A DNA stretch of 13,183 nt from an uncultured Actinomycetes bacterium (GTDB lineage: Bacteria > Actinomycetota > Actinomycetes > Nanopelagicales > Nanopelagicaceae). The notes beneath the pieces are model-generated. The model was not told where the DNA came from, did not search any database, and saw only the letters and a list, made by a program, of their open reading frames with translations. This document shows, piece after piece, positions 1 to 6,735 of this stretch (its first letter is position 1; each line of letters begins with the position of its first letter). The position numbers and the translations under genes are program-made. Location of the stretch: the NCBI GenBank assembly GCA_903932695.1, contig CAIZGZ010000182.1, positions 1 through 13,183 of the forward strand, written 5' to 3'.

Positions 1-60
1 CTCGTGGGCAATACGTTTGAGTGAGCGATCAATCTCGCTCTTTTCCAGCACAACACTCAT
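1..60 (-). CDS. pyrR: PyrR, bifunctional pyr regulator / uracil phosphoribosyltransferase (N-terminal fragment)
   Basis: Only the first 20 codons are present; the gene runs off the left edge. They read MSVVLEKSEIDRSLKRIAHE, which matches the start of PyrR proteins, where a short beta strand is followed by a helix ending in RIAHE/Q. PyrR binds UMP or UTP and represses pyr genes through mRNA; many members also convert uracil and PRPP to UMP. The ATG at 60 has an AAGGAG ribosome binding site at 66-71, five bases upstream. The leader carries a typical PyrR-binding hairpin, which independently supports the call. In Actinobacteria pyrR usually heads an operon with pyrB, pyrC and carAB, so those genes are expected just outside the window. 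Phosphoribosyltransferase motifs are not visible. Confidence 0.85.
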   Translation of the reverse strand, partial: MSVVLEKSEIDRSLKRIAHE

Positions 61-65
61 CGAGT

Positions 66-100
66 CTCCTTCGCCGCCTCACAGGACGGATCGTTAAAGG
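66..100 (-). promoter_or_regulatory. PyrR-binding RNA hairpin overlapping the pyrR ribosome binding site
   Basis: On the minus strand the upper stem CCGUC/GGCGG (bases 89-85 with 78-74) closes the hexaloop CUGUGA. This fits the CNGNGA loop, and the wider UCCNGNGAGG consensus, known for PyrR-binding loops in Bacillus. A lower stem CCUUU/GAAGG (100-96 with 72-68) uses part of the AAGGAG ribosome binding site (66-71). An asymmetric internal loop, AACGAU opposite one C, separates the stems. No terminator hairpin with a U run follows. The likely mechanism is translational repression: PyrR bound to UMP/UTP stabilises the hairpin and hides the Shine-Dalgarno sequence, as reported for Mycobacterium smegmatis. 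Motif and pairing are seen directly; the mechanism is inferred from that family. Confidence 0.85.
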
Positions 101-127
101 TTTCATGCACTTCGACTTACATGCGCA

Positions 128-136
128 ACTTTAGCA
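128..136 (-). promoter_or_regulatory. candidate extended -10 promoter element for pyrR
   Basis: On the minus strand TGCTAAAGT has the extended -10 form TGn-TAnnnT. Transcription would start near base 121, giving a leader of about 60 bases that contains the whole PyrR hairpin. The only -35-like string, TTGTAC, is just 13 bases upstream, which is too close, so this would have to work as an extended -10 promoter. It is the best candidate in the 112-base nusB-pyrR gap, but weak evidence on its own. Confidence 0.35.
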
Positions 137-172
137 CCCTCTACGGGTACAAGCGGGTTGCGCCCAGGGGGG

Positions 173-589
173 TTAGTTTGAATCCAGTGAGATGAGAGAT
201 TTGAGCGTGATGACCCTGCCTAGGACCCCGTTGATGTAGGCCGCCGAGTCCTTGGTGGAGAGTTCTTGCGCTAACTCCACAGCCTCACTCGTTGCGATTT
301 GGTCAGAGAGGGAGTTCTCCCAGAGGATTTCATAGAGCGCAATTCGCAACAGGTTACGGTCAATCGCCGGCATACGATCCATATCCCAGCCTTCGGCATA
401 GGTATGAATGAGTTCATCTATCTTTTCACGGTGGGCATCAACCCCGAGAACCAAGGTTGAGACATAGTCACCAGCTGAGAGCTCATCCGCGGGGCGCGCC
501 GTCAAGATTCCTTTGACATCGCTGCCACGAAGATCGGCTTCGTAGAGAAAATCGAGAGCGCGCTTGCGAGCTTTGCGGCGGGCGCTCAT
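173..589 (-). CDS. nusB: Transcription antitermination factor NusB
   Basis: This 138-residue all-helical protein has normal NusB length. It binds boxA RNA together with S10 (NusE) in rRNA antitermination complexes. Visible features are the basic N-terminus RRKARKRALDFLYEADLR (residues 4-21), where RNA is bound, the central helix with DRNLLRIALYEI, and the closing NGVLGRV motif typical of the family. Its ATG directly follows the efp stop codon (TAGATG) and no Shine-Dalgarno sequence is visible, so translation probably depends on coupling to efp. The efp-nusB pair before a pyrimidine operon is a common actinobacterial arrangement. No intrinsic terminator is visible after the TAA; the next 112 bases hold the pyrR control region. 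Confidence 0.95.
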   Translation of the reverse strand: MSARRKARKRALDFLYEADLRGSDVKGILTARPADELSAGDYVSTLVLGVDAHREKIDELIHTYAEGWDMDRMPAIDRNLLRIALYEILWENSLSDQIATSEAVELAQELSTKDSAAYINGVLGRVITLKSLISLDSN

Positions 590-1150
590 CTAGTTTGCGC
601 GGCCGAGATAATCGCCAGTACGTGTATCGACCAGGATCTTCTCGTCTTGCTTAATAAAGAGCGGTACCTGGATGTTGATACCGGTCTCAAGTGTCGCTGG
701 CTTGGTTCCGCCAGAGGAACGATCCCCTTGTAAACCAGGCTCGGTATAGGTAACTGTGAGTTCAACCGATGCTGGTAGATCGATGTAGAGCGGGTTCCCT
801 TCATGAACTGCGACAACGGCGGAAACATTCTCGAGCATGTAATTGGCTGCATCGCCCACAACGGCTTCTGAGATACTCATTTGATCAAAGTTCTCGGCAT
901 CCATAAAGATGAAATCTTCGCCATCGCGGTACAAGAAGGTCATATCTCGCTTCTCAACGATAGCGGTCTCAACTTTGACGCCAGCGTTGAAGGTACGTTC
1001 AACGACCTTTCCGCCAGGAACGAGCTTGAGCTTTGTGCGCACGAATGCGGGGCCTTTGCCCGGCTTCACGTGCTGAAATTCGACGACAGTCCATAGCTTG
1101 CCCTCGATCTCAAGGGTCATGCCATTCTTTAGATCATTTGTTGTGGCCAT
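590..1150 (-). CDS. efp: Translation elongation factor P
   Basis: The protein has 186 residues, the normal EF-P length, with an N-terminal KOW-like domain (about 1-62) and two OB-type domains. EF-P enters stalled ribosomes and speeds peptide bonds at consecutive prolines. The tip loop reads VKPGKGPAF, placing Lys32 inside the palindromic PGKGP sequence. This marks the actinobacterial subfamily, which is reported to work with an unmodified lysine. The usual C-terminal signature is present ([20 protein letters not shown]), as is the ending TGDYLGR. The gene lies 19 bases after aroQ with only a weak AGG-type ribosome binding site, and its TAG stop abuts the nusB ATG. The pepQ peptidase that I recall between aroQ and efp in mycobacteria is absent. 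Confidence 0.97.
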   Translation of the reverse strand: MATTNDLKNGMTLEIEGKLWTVVEFQHVKPGKGPAFVRTKLKLVPGGKVVERTFNAGVKVETAIVEKRDMTFLYRDGEDFIFMDAENFDQMSISEAVVGDAANYMLENVSAVVAVHEGNPLYIDLPASVELTVTYTEPGLQGDRSSGGTKPATLETGINIQVPLFIKQDEKILVDTRTGDYLGRAN

Positions 1151-1169
1151 TGGAGAAGGATACCTGATG

Positions 1170-1622
1170 CTATGCGGTGGATCCGCCTAACGAGCCAACC
1201 AGGCCTTGCATGGCGCGGATCGCAAGTTCGTACGAGGCGGGGCCAAAGCCAGCGATCGTTCCAGCGGCGACTGGCGAGATGACCGAAGTATGGCGAAATT
1301 CTTCACGAGCAAGCGGGTTGCTGAGATGGACTTCAATCAACGGTGCCTTGAGCATCGCGGCAGCATCTCCGATAGCGTGGGAGTAGTGCGTAAAGGCCGC
1401 TGGATTAAAGATCACCGGCGTTTTGGCATCTGCCGCCTCGTGCAACCAACCAATGATCTCGCTCTCGCTATCGCTCTGGCGAATATCTGGTTCAAAACCA
1501 TGATTGATAGCGCACTCCATAATGAGCTGGGATAGCTCTGTGAAGTTAAGCGTCCCGTAAATAGCTGAATCACGGAGATCTAACCGACCAAGATTTGGAC
1601 CATTGAGGACGAGCAGCTTCAT
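1170..1622 (-). CDS. aroQ: 3-dehydroquinate dehydratase, type II
   Basis: This 150-residue protein is of typical type II size. It converts 3-dehydroquinate to 3-dehydroshikimate, the third shikimate-pathway step, usually as a dodecamer. The N-terminus NGPNLGRL resembles the mycobacterial enzyme. Expected active-site residues are present: Asn10, Arg17 and Tyr22 in the lid segment, Asn73, His79, Asp86, catalytic His99 in EVHLSN, and Arg110 in REEFR. The substrate-loop segment reads NPAAFTH where NPGAYTH is usual, and the lid reads DLRDS instead of the common xxREP. Both look tolerable because the catalytic residues remain. The start overlaps the aroB stop by four bases (ATGA), which implies coupled translation. 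Confidence 0.95.
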   Translation of the reverse strand: MKLLVLNGPNLGRLDLRDSAIYGTLNFTELSQLIMECAINHGFEPDIRQSDSESEIIGWLHEAADAKTPVIFNPAAFTHYSHAIGDAAAMLKAPLIEVHLSNPLAREEFRHTSVISPVAAGTIAGFGPASYELAIRAMQGLVGSLGGSTA

Positions 1623-2680
1623 ATCGCTATTCTTTCATAGATGCTCTTTAAGAGGTTGTGATCTGGTGCAGCGATCCACCCTGGCTTGCCGACCTCTTCT
1701 AATCCAATGAAGCGGAGCTCTCCATTTCGAGCCTTCTTATCCCCCATCATGATCGTAAGAATCTCTTCCCAAGAGTATTGCTCCTTGGGGATCGTTGTCG
1801 GTAAACCAAAACACTTGAGGAGCGAGATCTGATCGACGGCGACCTTTGCCGGAAGTCCGAGGAGTGACACACTGAGCTCGGCCGCAAAGACGAGCCCGAT
1901 TGCCACCGCTTCACCATGGCGCAACGTGTAACCGGAGAGTTTCTCAACGGCATGGCCAAGGGTATGGCCGTAATTGAGGATTTCACGGAGCGAGCTCTCC
2001 GTGAAATCCTGAGAAACAACGGAGGCCTTGACTGCGACTGAACGCGTAATCAACTCCTTGTCCACCGACCTTGCTCCTTGCACGGAAGGGTGTGAAGCAA
2101 GCAGATGGAGAATCTCGGGATCAGCGATGTAGCCGGTCTTGATGACCTCTGCTAAACCCGCCGAAAAATCTCGATCTGTGAGCGATGCAAGAAATGAGAG
2201 ATCGATGAAAACCGAACGTGGAGAGTGGAAAGCCCCCACTAAATTCTTTCCAGAGTCGGTATTGATTCCAGTCTTACCGCCGACGGCAGCATCGACCATG
2301 CCGGCGAGGGTAGTCGGGAACGCGTACCAATCAACGCCACGTAGCCATGTGGCCGCAATGAAACCCGACAAATCCGTCGTCGTTCCTCCGCCAAGAGCGA
2401 CAATCGCATCTTTTCGCCCAAGTTCGAAGGCGCCTAACTCATTCCACATTCGGATAGCAACAGATATATCTTTAGCGTTCTCTCCATCAGGTATCAGGGT
2501 AAGCCGCACCTGTGCACTCGTGTTGGTGATTTCAGTCAAGCCAGAGATCTGTGCAATATTTTCGGAGGCGATGATCATCACCTTGTTATGGCGAGAAACT
2601 ACTTCTTGCAAGCGTTCGCGCCACTCCACACCGACTTCCACCCGATACTCATGCTCGGCGTGTACGGAAATACTCTTCAT
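1619..2680 (-). CDS. aroB: 3-dehydroquinate synthase
   Basis: This 353-residue enzyme makes 3-dehydroquinate from DAHP using NAD and a divalent metal, the second shikimate step. The NAD-binding glycine-rich segment GGGTTTDLSG is at 97-106. The core motif PTTLAGMVDAAVGGKTGIN is at 122-140. Likely metal ligands are Glu178 (AEVIK), His239 (NYGHTLGH) and His255 (RHGEAVA). Length is normal and no key residue is missing. The gene starts 12 bases after aroK with a good GGAG ribosome binding site and ends in an ATGA overlap with aroQ. Codons 224-235 hold a perfect 14-bp inverted repeat, listed separately. Segment 224-228 (QDFTE) differs from the charged segment I recall in mycobacterial AroB. Confidence 0.97.
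   Translation of the reverse strand: MKSISVHAEHEYRVEVGVEWRERLQEVVSRHNKVMIIASENIAQISGLTEITNTSAQVRLTLIPDGENAKDISVAIRMWNELGAFELGRKDAIVALGGGTTTDLSGFIAATWLRGVDWYAFPTTLAGMVDAAVGGKTGINTDSGKNLVGAFHSPRSVFIDLSFLASLTDRDFSAGLAEVIKTGYIADPEILHLLASHPSVQGARSVDKELITRSVAVKASVVSQDFTESSLREILNYGHTLGHAVEKLSGYTLRHGEAVAIGLVFAAELSVSLLGLPAKVAVDQISLLKCFGLPTTIPKEQYSWEEILTIMMGDKKARNGELRFIGLEEVGKPGWIAAPDHNLLKSIYERIAI
1977..2010. repeat. Perfect 14-bp inverted repeat inside aroB
   Basis: On the plus strand AGGATTTCACGGAG (1977-1990) is followed by the six-base spacer CGAGCT and then its exact reverse complement CTCCGTGAAATCCT (1997-2010). In aroB mRNA this would form a 14-bp stem with a six-base loop over codons 224-235, just before the metal-binding NYGHTLGH segment. 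Neither strand has a T run after it, so it is not a standard intrinsic terminator. Its role is unknown. Confidence 0.9.
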
Positions 2681-2688
2681 TGCCTGCG

Positions 2689-2692
2689 CTCC
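2689..2692 (-). promoter_or_regulatory. ribosome binding site of aroB
   Basis: GGAG directly follows the aroK stop codon and lies eight bases before the aroB ATG. It is one of the few clear Shine-Dalgarno sequences here; most downstream genes rely on overlap or abutment with the previous gene. It supports the ATG at 2680 as the start. Confidence 0.7.
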
Positions 2693-3208
2693 TTAATGAC
2701 TCACGCCGGATAACTCTACGGCGATTCGATGGGCGATCTCCGCCGGCTTCTTACTATCGGTTGAGTATGTGAGAGTTGCTAACGACTGATATATCTCCGC
2801 ACGTTGATCGGCTATCTTCTGCCAGCTTCCCACCGGGTCAGCCGTTAAGAGTGGCCTGCTACGCGCATCGCCGATTCTCGCGACAGCCTGTTTGGCACTG
2901 ATGGTGAGATATATGACCGGTAATTTCTCAGCGGTAAGGCTCTGCCGCACTGCACTGCTGAGGATTGAGCCACCACCAAGGGCAACAACGCCAGGCTCGC
3001 TCGCCAGGACGCCTAGAACTACCTCTTCTTCAATCGCTCGAAAGCCGCTTTCACCGCGCTCTGCGAAGATCTCCGGGATCTTCTTCCCTGCCACGCTCTC
3101 AATCAGGTGATCGGTATCAAGAAAGGTGGTGGTGAGTTCGCGCGCCAACGCCTTACCGACAGAGGATTTTCCACTGCCTGGCGGTCCGATGAGAACAGCT
3201 CTAGGCAT
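2693..3208 (-). CDS. aroK: Shikimate kinase
   Basis: This 171-residue P-loop kinase phosphorylates shikimate at the 3-OH with ATP. The Walker A motif GPPGSGKSS spans 8-16. Asp31 and Asp33 in FLDTDHLIE, Arg57 in FRAIE and the glycine triplet 78-80 fit the shikimate pocket. Arg118 in the SRPLL lid and Arg136 correspond to the known mycobacterial lid and substrate arginines. The ATG directly follows the aroC TAG (TAGATG) with no visible Shine-Dalgarno sequence, so translation is probably coupled to aroC. The stop is followed at once by the aroB ribosome binding site. Here aroK and aroB are separate genes, not the fused form seen in some bacteria. Confidence 0.96.
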   Translation of the reverse strand: MPRAVLIGPPGSGKSSVGKALARELTTTFLDTDHLIESVAGKKIPEIFAERGESGFRAIEEEVVLGVLASEPGVVALGGGSILSSAVRQSLTAEKLPVIYLTISAKQAVARIGDARSRPLLTADPVGSWQKIADQRAEIYQSLATLTYSTDSKKPAEIAHRIAVELSGVSH

Positions 3209-4399
3209 CTATCTAATCTCGAGGTTGCTCATGTAACTCTCGAAATTTCTACGAGTCTGCGCAACGGAATCGCCACCAAATTTCTCGAGTACCGCATCGG
3301 CAAGAACGAGTGCAACCATCGCCTCGGCGACAATTCCTGCGGCAGGAACTGCGCAGACATCTGAACGTTGATTAATTGCTTTGGCTGGTTCACCGGTGCT
3401 GACATCGATCGTGTCGAGCGCCTTAGGAACTGTCGAGATAGGTTTCATCGCCGCACGTACTCTCAAAATTTCACCGTTAGACATACCGCCCTCTGTACCT
3501 CCGGCACGGTCAGTTCGACGAACGATCTTTCCGCTTGGATCCTTTTCGATCTCATCATGCGCGACAGAGCCACGACGTTTCGCAGTCGCAAACCCATCTC
3601 CGATTTCAACGCCCTTAATAGCTTGAATTCCCATCATCGCTCCCGCCAATCTGGCGTCGAGCCTGCGATCCCAGTGAACGTGTGAACCAAGTCCTGGTGG
3701 TAGATCAAAGGCGAGAACTTCTACCACGCCACCGAGCGTATCGCCGGCACTATGTGCAGAATCGATCTCGGTAATCATTGCGGCGCTTGTACTCTGGTCA
3801 AATACTCGAACTGGGTCGTTATCGACATAGTCACGATCTGCATACGTTGGAAGTGGCGCACCCTCTGGCACACTGACCGCGCCAATCGAGAGAACGTGAC
3901 TCATGATGCGGACACCGATCGATTGTTCCAAGAAGGCACGGGCAACGCTTCCGAGTGCAACGCGGGCAGCTGTCTCACGAGCGCTAGCTCGCTCCAAAAT
4001 TGGCCGCGCATCATCAAAATCGTATTTCTGCATACCAACGAGATCTGCGTGACCGGGGCGCGGGCGAGTTAACGGCGCATTGCGGGCGAGAGAGTCGAGC
4101 TCTTCGGATGGGACTGGGTCGGCTGACATCACCTTCTCCCACTTAGGCCATTCCGAGTTTCCGACTTGAATGGAGATGGGTCCGCCTTGGCTTACGCCAT
4201 GACGAATTCCGCCCAGAATGGTCACCTGATCGGCTTCAAAATTCTGACGTGCGCCACGCCCATAGCCAAGGCGCCGACGACGAAGATCGGCATCGATTGA
4301 CTCGGTAGCTATCTCAACGTGAGCGGGAAGTCCCTCAAGGATCGCAGAGAGCGCAGGGCCATGGGATTCACCAGCAGTAAGCCATCTAAGCATGGGCAT
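3209..4399 (-). CDS. aroC: Chorismate synthase
   Basis: This 396-residue flavoenzyme converts EPSP to chorismate, the last common step of aromatic biosynthesis, using reduced FMN without net redox. The N-terminus [19 protein letters not shown] carries His13. RPRPGHADL (112-120) holds the second catalytic His117. The FMN-site segment [11 protein letters not shown] (136-146) and the C-terminal [12 protein letters not shown] motif are intact. Two in-frame starts are close together: ATG at 4399 (MPMLRW) and ATG at 4393 (MLRW). Homologues usually begin MLRW, so 4393 may be the true start. Neither has a well-placed Shine-Dalgarno sequence; a GGAG lies 17 bases before the first. The 70 bases upstream separate it from the prepilin peptidase gene and show no firm promoter or terminator. 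Confidence 0.97.
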   Translation of the reverse strand: MPMLRWLTAGESHGPALSAILEGLPAHVEIATESIDADLRRRRLGYGRGARQNFEADQVTILGGIRHGVSQGGPISIQVGNSEWPKWEKVMSADPVPSEELDSLARNAPLTRPRPGHADLVGMQKYDFDDARPILERASARETAARVALGSVARAFLEQSIGVRIMSHVLSIGAVSVPEGAPLPTYADRDYVDNDPVRVFDQSTSAAMITEIDSAHSAGDTLGGVVEVLAFDLPPGLGSHVHWDRRLDARLAGAMMGIQAIKGVEIGDGFATAKRRGSVAHDEIEKDPSGKIVRRTDRAGGTEGGMSNGEILRVRAAMKPISTVPKALDTIDVSTGEPAKAINQRSDVCAVPAAGIVAEAMVALVLADAVLEKFGGDSVAQTRRNFESYMSNLEIR

Positions 4400-4469
4400 A
4401 GTGTGACAGATCGACGGCTCCAGTCGCCTCTCATTTCACCAGATGAAACAGTTGAGCGAGAACCCGGCT

Positions 4470-4868
4470 TCAGAGAGCAAAGAAGGTGGCGAGCAACAGG
4501 GCAGGCGCAAATGGAATCTCGCGTTTACGCACAATGAGGAGTGTGACAAGACCGAAGATGAGTCCAAGTAGCCAGGCGTAGAGCGATCTCGAGAAATCCG
4601 CCAGCAGAAAGGCCGAGACAACCATCAACTTGAGGTCCCCCATGCCGATCCGCCTTCGAGAGACGAGCCAAAGGAGTGCAGCAAAAATCATGGCACCAGC
4701 GCTGACTGAAAATGCCAGAGAGAGATGGTGGGGATCCCAGAGAAGCCTTAGCAGCAACGAGGAGAAGAACATGGCCACTAGGAGCTTGTTAGGGATGATG
4801 CGGGAGCGAAGATCGCTGATCGCAATTGGCAGACCAAAGAGGAGAAGTGGCAGAAATTGAAGTGACAT
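4470..4868 (-). CDS. Single-domain prepilin peptidase (A24 family, TadV/CpaA-like)
   Basis: This 132-residue protein is almost wholly hydrophobic, with several membrane segments. It matches the A24 aspartic peptidase core. Asp19 lies in SDLRSRIIPN (the family's DxxxxxIPN motif) and Asp78 lies in IGMGDLKL (the GxGD motif), so both catalytic aspartates are present. The N-terminal methylase domain of full-length PilD enzymes is missing, as in Tad/Flp-type peptidases. Such enzymes cleave class III signal peptides of pilin-like proteins at the cytoplasmic membrane face. No pilin or secretion gene is in the window. Its place between aroE and aroC matches my memory of Rv2551c in mycobacteria, so this is an inherited location. 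Its substrate must be encoded elsewhere. The ATG has no Shine-Dalgarno sequence. Confidence 0.85.
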   Translation of the reverse strand: MSLQFLPLLLFGLPIAISDLRSRIIPNKLLVAMFFSSLLLRLLWDPHHLSLAFSVSAGAMIFAALLWLVSRRRIGMGDLKLMVVSAFLLADFSRSLYAWLLGLIFGLVTLLIVRKREIPFAPALLLATFFAL

Positions 4869-4874
4869 CTGCGC

Positions 4875-4880
4875 AAAATA
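4875..4880 (-). promoter_or_regulatory. possible -10 element for a leaderless prepilin peptidase transcript
   Basis: The minus-strand TATTTT fits TAnnnT and ends six bases before the ATG at 4868, so transcription could begin at or next to the start codon. Leaderless messages are common in Actinobacteria and this gene lacks a Shine-Dalgarno sequence. No clear -35 is present in the 50-base gap, so the call is weak. Confidence 0.25.
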
Positions 4881-4907
4881 GCGCGCTTGGGTTAAATGAT
4901 GGAGTGA

Positions 4908-4916
4908 TTATCCACA
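4908..4916 (+). other. Consensus DnaA-box sequence in the aroE to prepilin peptidase gap
   Basis: TTATCCACA is an exact match to the classic nine-base DnaA box and sits in the 50-base intergenic gap just after the aroE stop. I noticed no second copy nearby, so it is not an origin. It could be a chromosomal titration or regulatory site, or chance. Read on the minus strand it contains GATAAT, which also resembles a -10 element. Confidence 0.3.
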
Positions 4917-4918
4917 GG

Positions 4919-5731
4919 CTATGAGAGGTGAGAGCGGCCAACTTTGAGGAGCGCAGATCTCATCTCTGGATAATCGAACTCCATTCCGGAGAAGAGAGCA
5001 ATTTGATCAAGCGCTTGTTCCACTAAAAGATCCATGCCATCAAGAGTGGCTGACTTCTTCGCTCGCGCCGCTTGCAGAGCGGGGGTCGGACTAGGGTTGT
5101 AGAGAACATCAAAGAAGAATGATTGTGGATTGAGTGACTGCTCGACCGATTGTGCGACAGTGTTCACCGCTGCCGTCGGTAGCGTAGAGATAACTACATC
5201 GTATTCAGTGAGTGAGTGATCTAACGCGTAAATGTTCACGGGCGAGGCAAGGGCGATCCCTTCAAGATCTGCACCGCGCGATGGGTTTCGAAGAAGAATA
5301 TCGATCTGAGAAGCAGGGCTATCGATCGCCACAAGTGCCGCGCGTGCGGTTCCCCCACCACCAAGGATCGCTACCCGAGATAGCGTGCGTCCGCTTAATA
5401 GCCGTTTGAACGCAAGTAAGTCGGTCGATTGGGCTCGATACTTTCCGTCCTGCACCAGCAGAGTGTTGACCGATCTAGCGCGCTGGGCCAGCGGATCTAT
5501 CTCGCTGATGAGATCTAGCTTCTCGAAGACGCTCTCCTTGAGCGGCATGGTGAGTGAGAAACCGCTCCACTCTTGTAAAAGTGCAGATCGCAAGAACTCT
5601 GGAGCGTGCTCTGCATCAAGCAAGATCGCCTGATAGCTCGCTGATATCCCGAGAATTTCATAGGCCCGCTCGTGGAGTAATGGCGAAAGACTATGAGCGA
5701 CCGGCGAGCCCAGGACTGCGGCACGTATCAT
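4919..5731 (-). CDS. aroE: Shikimate dehydrogenase
   Basis: This 270-residue protein reduces 3-dehydroshikimate to shikimate with NADPH. The shikimate pocket motif AHSLSPLLH (12-20) and the catalytic lysine Lys65 in LTMPLKES are present, with partner Asp104. The usual NTD motif around that aspartate reads STD, with Ser102 in place of the conserved Asn. The Rossmann glycine motif GGGGTAR is at 124-130, and Arg148 lies where NADP-specific members have an arginine. The C-terminal DVLYNPSPTPAL and GMDLLVEQALDQ motifs are family hallmarks. The start overlaps the mltG stop by four bases (ATGA) and has a GGAG site seven bases upstream. The Asn-to-Ser change is the only oddity; the catalytic pair is intact. 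Confidence 0.94.
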   Translation of the reverse strand: MIRAAVLGSPVAHSLSPLLHERAYEILGISASYQAILLDAEHAPEFLRSALLQEWSGFSLTMPLKESVFEKLDLISEIDPLAQRARSVNTLLVQDGKYRAQSTDLLAFKRLLSGRTLSRVAILGGGGTARAALVAIDSPASQIDILLRNPSRGADLEGIALASPVNIYALDHSLTEYDVVISTLPTAAVNTVAQSVEQSLNPQSFFFDVLYNPSPTPALQAARAKKSATLDGMDLLVEQALDQIALFSGMEFDYPEMRSALLKVGRSHLS

Positions 5732-6735
5732 CGAAACGCTCCGGCCGCTACATTTTTGTTATACAGAGCGACCCAACCCTCGAACTCCGAGAAAGAGGAT
5801 GTGAAGCGAGTGTCGTGTGGCCTTACGGTGATGAAGTAGAGCCAATGCGAAGTGGCTGGATTGATCGTCGCAACCAGAGCGGCCTGTGTTGGATTGCAGA
5901 TTGGGGTCGGCGGCAAACCGAGGTGTTGGTAGGTGTTATATGGTGAATCGATCTTCGTCTGGGCAATACTCAAGCCGATATGACCTTGAAGGTGAGACGC
6001 ATACGCAACGGTGGAGTTGAGTTGAAGCGGCATTCCAATCGCAAGGCGGTTGTAGATCACCGACGCCACCTTTGAATAATCTGCCGGATCGGCCTCAATC
6101 TGAAGTAGCGACGCAACCGTTAATAGCTGGTAAGCGCTCAAATTCTTGTAGCCGTGCATAATTCCGGACTCTTTGAGGTTACGAAGTCCACCACTTAACA
6201 TGGCAACAAGCGCATCATGAGTCGAGACACCTGGTGCAAAGGAGTACTGATCGGGGGCAATTTCACCCTCTAGTGAATGACTTGGGTTTGCAAGTGGTAA
6301 CGAGAGCAAGGAGATCTGATCGCGCTGGATCAATTCGTTATCCTGATGAAGTAACCCAAGAACTTGAGAACTGGTGGAACCATCTTTTACGATGATCAAA
6401 TTCCTGATTCGTTTGGCATCTAAAAGCTGATGGAGAGCAACCCGGGATGTGAGATGGGAATTTATATTGTGAACACCAGGGGCGATTCCGATTCCCGCAG
6501 GATTGGCCAACAAGGTGCTCACAAACTTCTTCTCACTCTTAATCACACCAGCTGCTGCAAGAGCGATCGCAATTTTCGTACCGCTCTCCCCTTGCGTGAC
6601 CGTGATATTTACAAGCGCCCCCGGGGTGTTATCCGGGAAATCCGATGGCGTGCGATTGAGGATCAATATTCCTGCGATCCCAACAACCACGAGAATAGAA
6701 GCTGCGATGACGCTCCGTTGCAGACGGTTCTTCAT
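5728..6735 (-). CDS. mltG: Endolytic murein transglycosylase MltG
   Basis: This 335-residue protein has a short cytoplasmic N-terminus and one membrane segment (about 9-27), with the rest outside. It belongs to the YceG/MltG family, which cuts nascent glycan strands and sets their length. The catalytic region reads VASLLQIEADP, with Glu214 aligning to E. coli Glu218; the upstream Glu of the usual VEKE is Gln. Other family marks are VASVIYNRL (223-231), the MPLQLNSTVAY segment, SPYNTY (264-269) and GLPPTPICNP (273-282). Residues about 42-100 are likely the LysM-like N-terminal part. It is shorter than I recall for mycobacterial versions, mainly at the N-terminus. It overlaps ruvX upstream and aroE downstream by four bases each, so this trio is tightly coupled. 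Confidence 0.93.
   Translation of the reverse strand: MKNRLQRSVIAASILVVVGIAGILILNRTPSDFPDNTPGALVNITVTQGESGTKIAIALAAAGVIKSEKKFVSTLLANPAGIGIAPGVHNINSHLTSRVALHQLLDAKRIRNLIIVKDGSTSSQVLGLLHQDNELIQRDQISLLSLPLANPSHSLEGEIAPDQYSFAPGVSTHDALVAMLSGGLRNLKESGIMHGYKNLSAYQLLTVASLLQIEADPADYSKVASVIYNRLAIGMPLQLNSTVAYASHLQGHIGLSIAQTKIDSPYNTYQHLGLPPTPICNPTQAALVATINPATSHWLYFITVRPHDTRFTSSFSEFEGWVALYNKNVAAGAFR

Noticed and set aside
101..172. Possible intrinsic terminator after nusB (G/C-rich strings near 150-172)
   Set aside because: Only three- or four-bp stems can be drawn and no U run follows.
2139..2696. A 185-codon plus-strand open frame opposite aroB
   Set aside because: It lies antisense to the conserved aroB coding sequence, has no recognisable motif and has composition typical of a shadow frame.
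3063..3082. Inverted repeat GAAGATC/GATCTTC in aroK
   Set aside because: Seven-bp arms with a short loop are expected several times by chance in a window of this size, unlike the 14-bp repeat in aroB.
5554..5946. A 130-codon plus-strand open frame across the aroE-mltG junction
   Set aside because: It is antisense to two well-supported genes with no motif or plausible start context.
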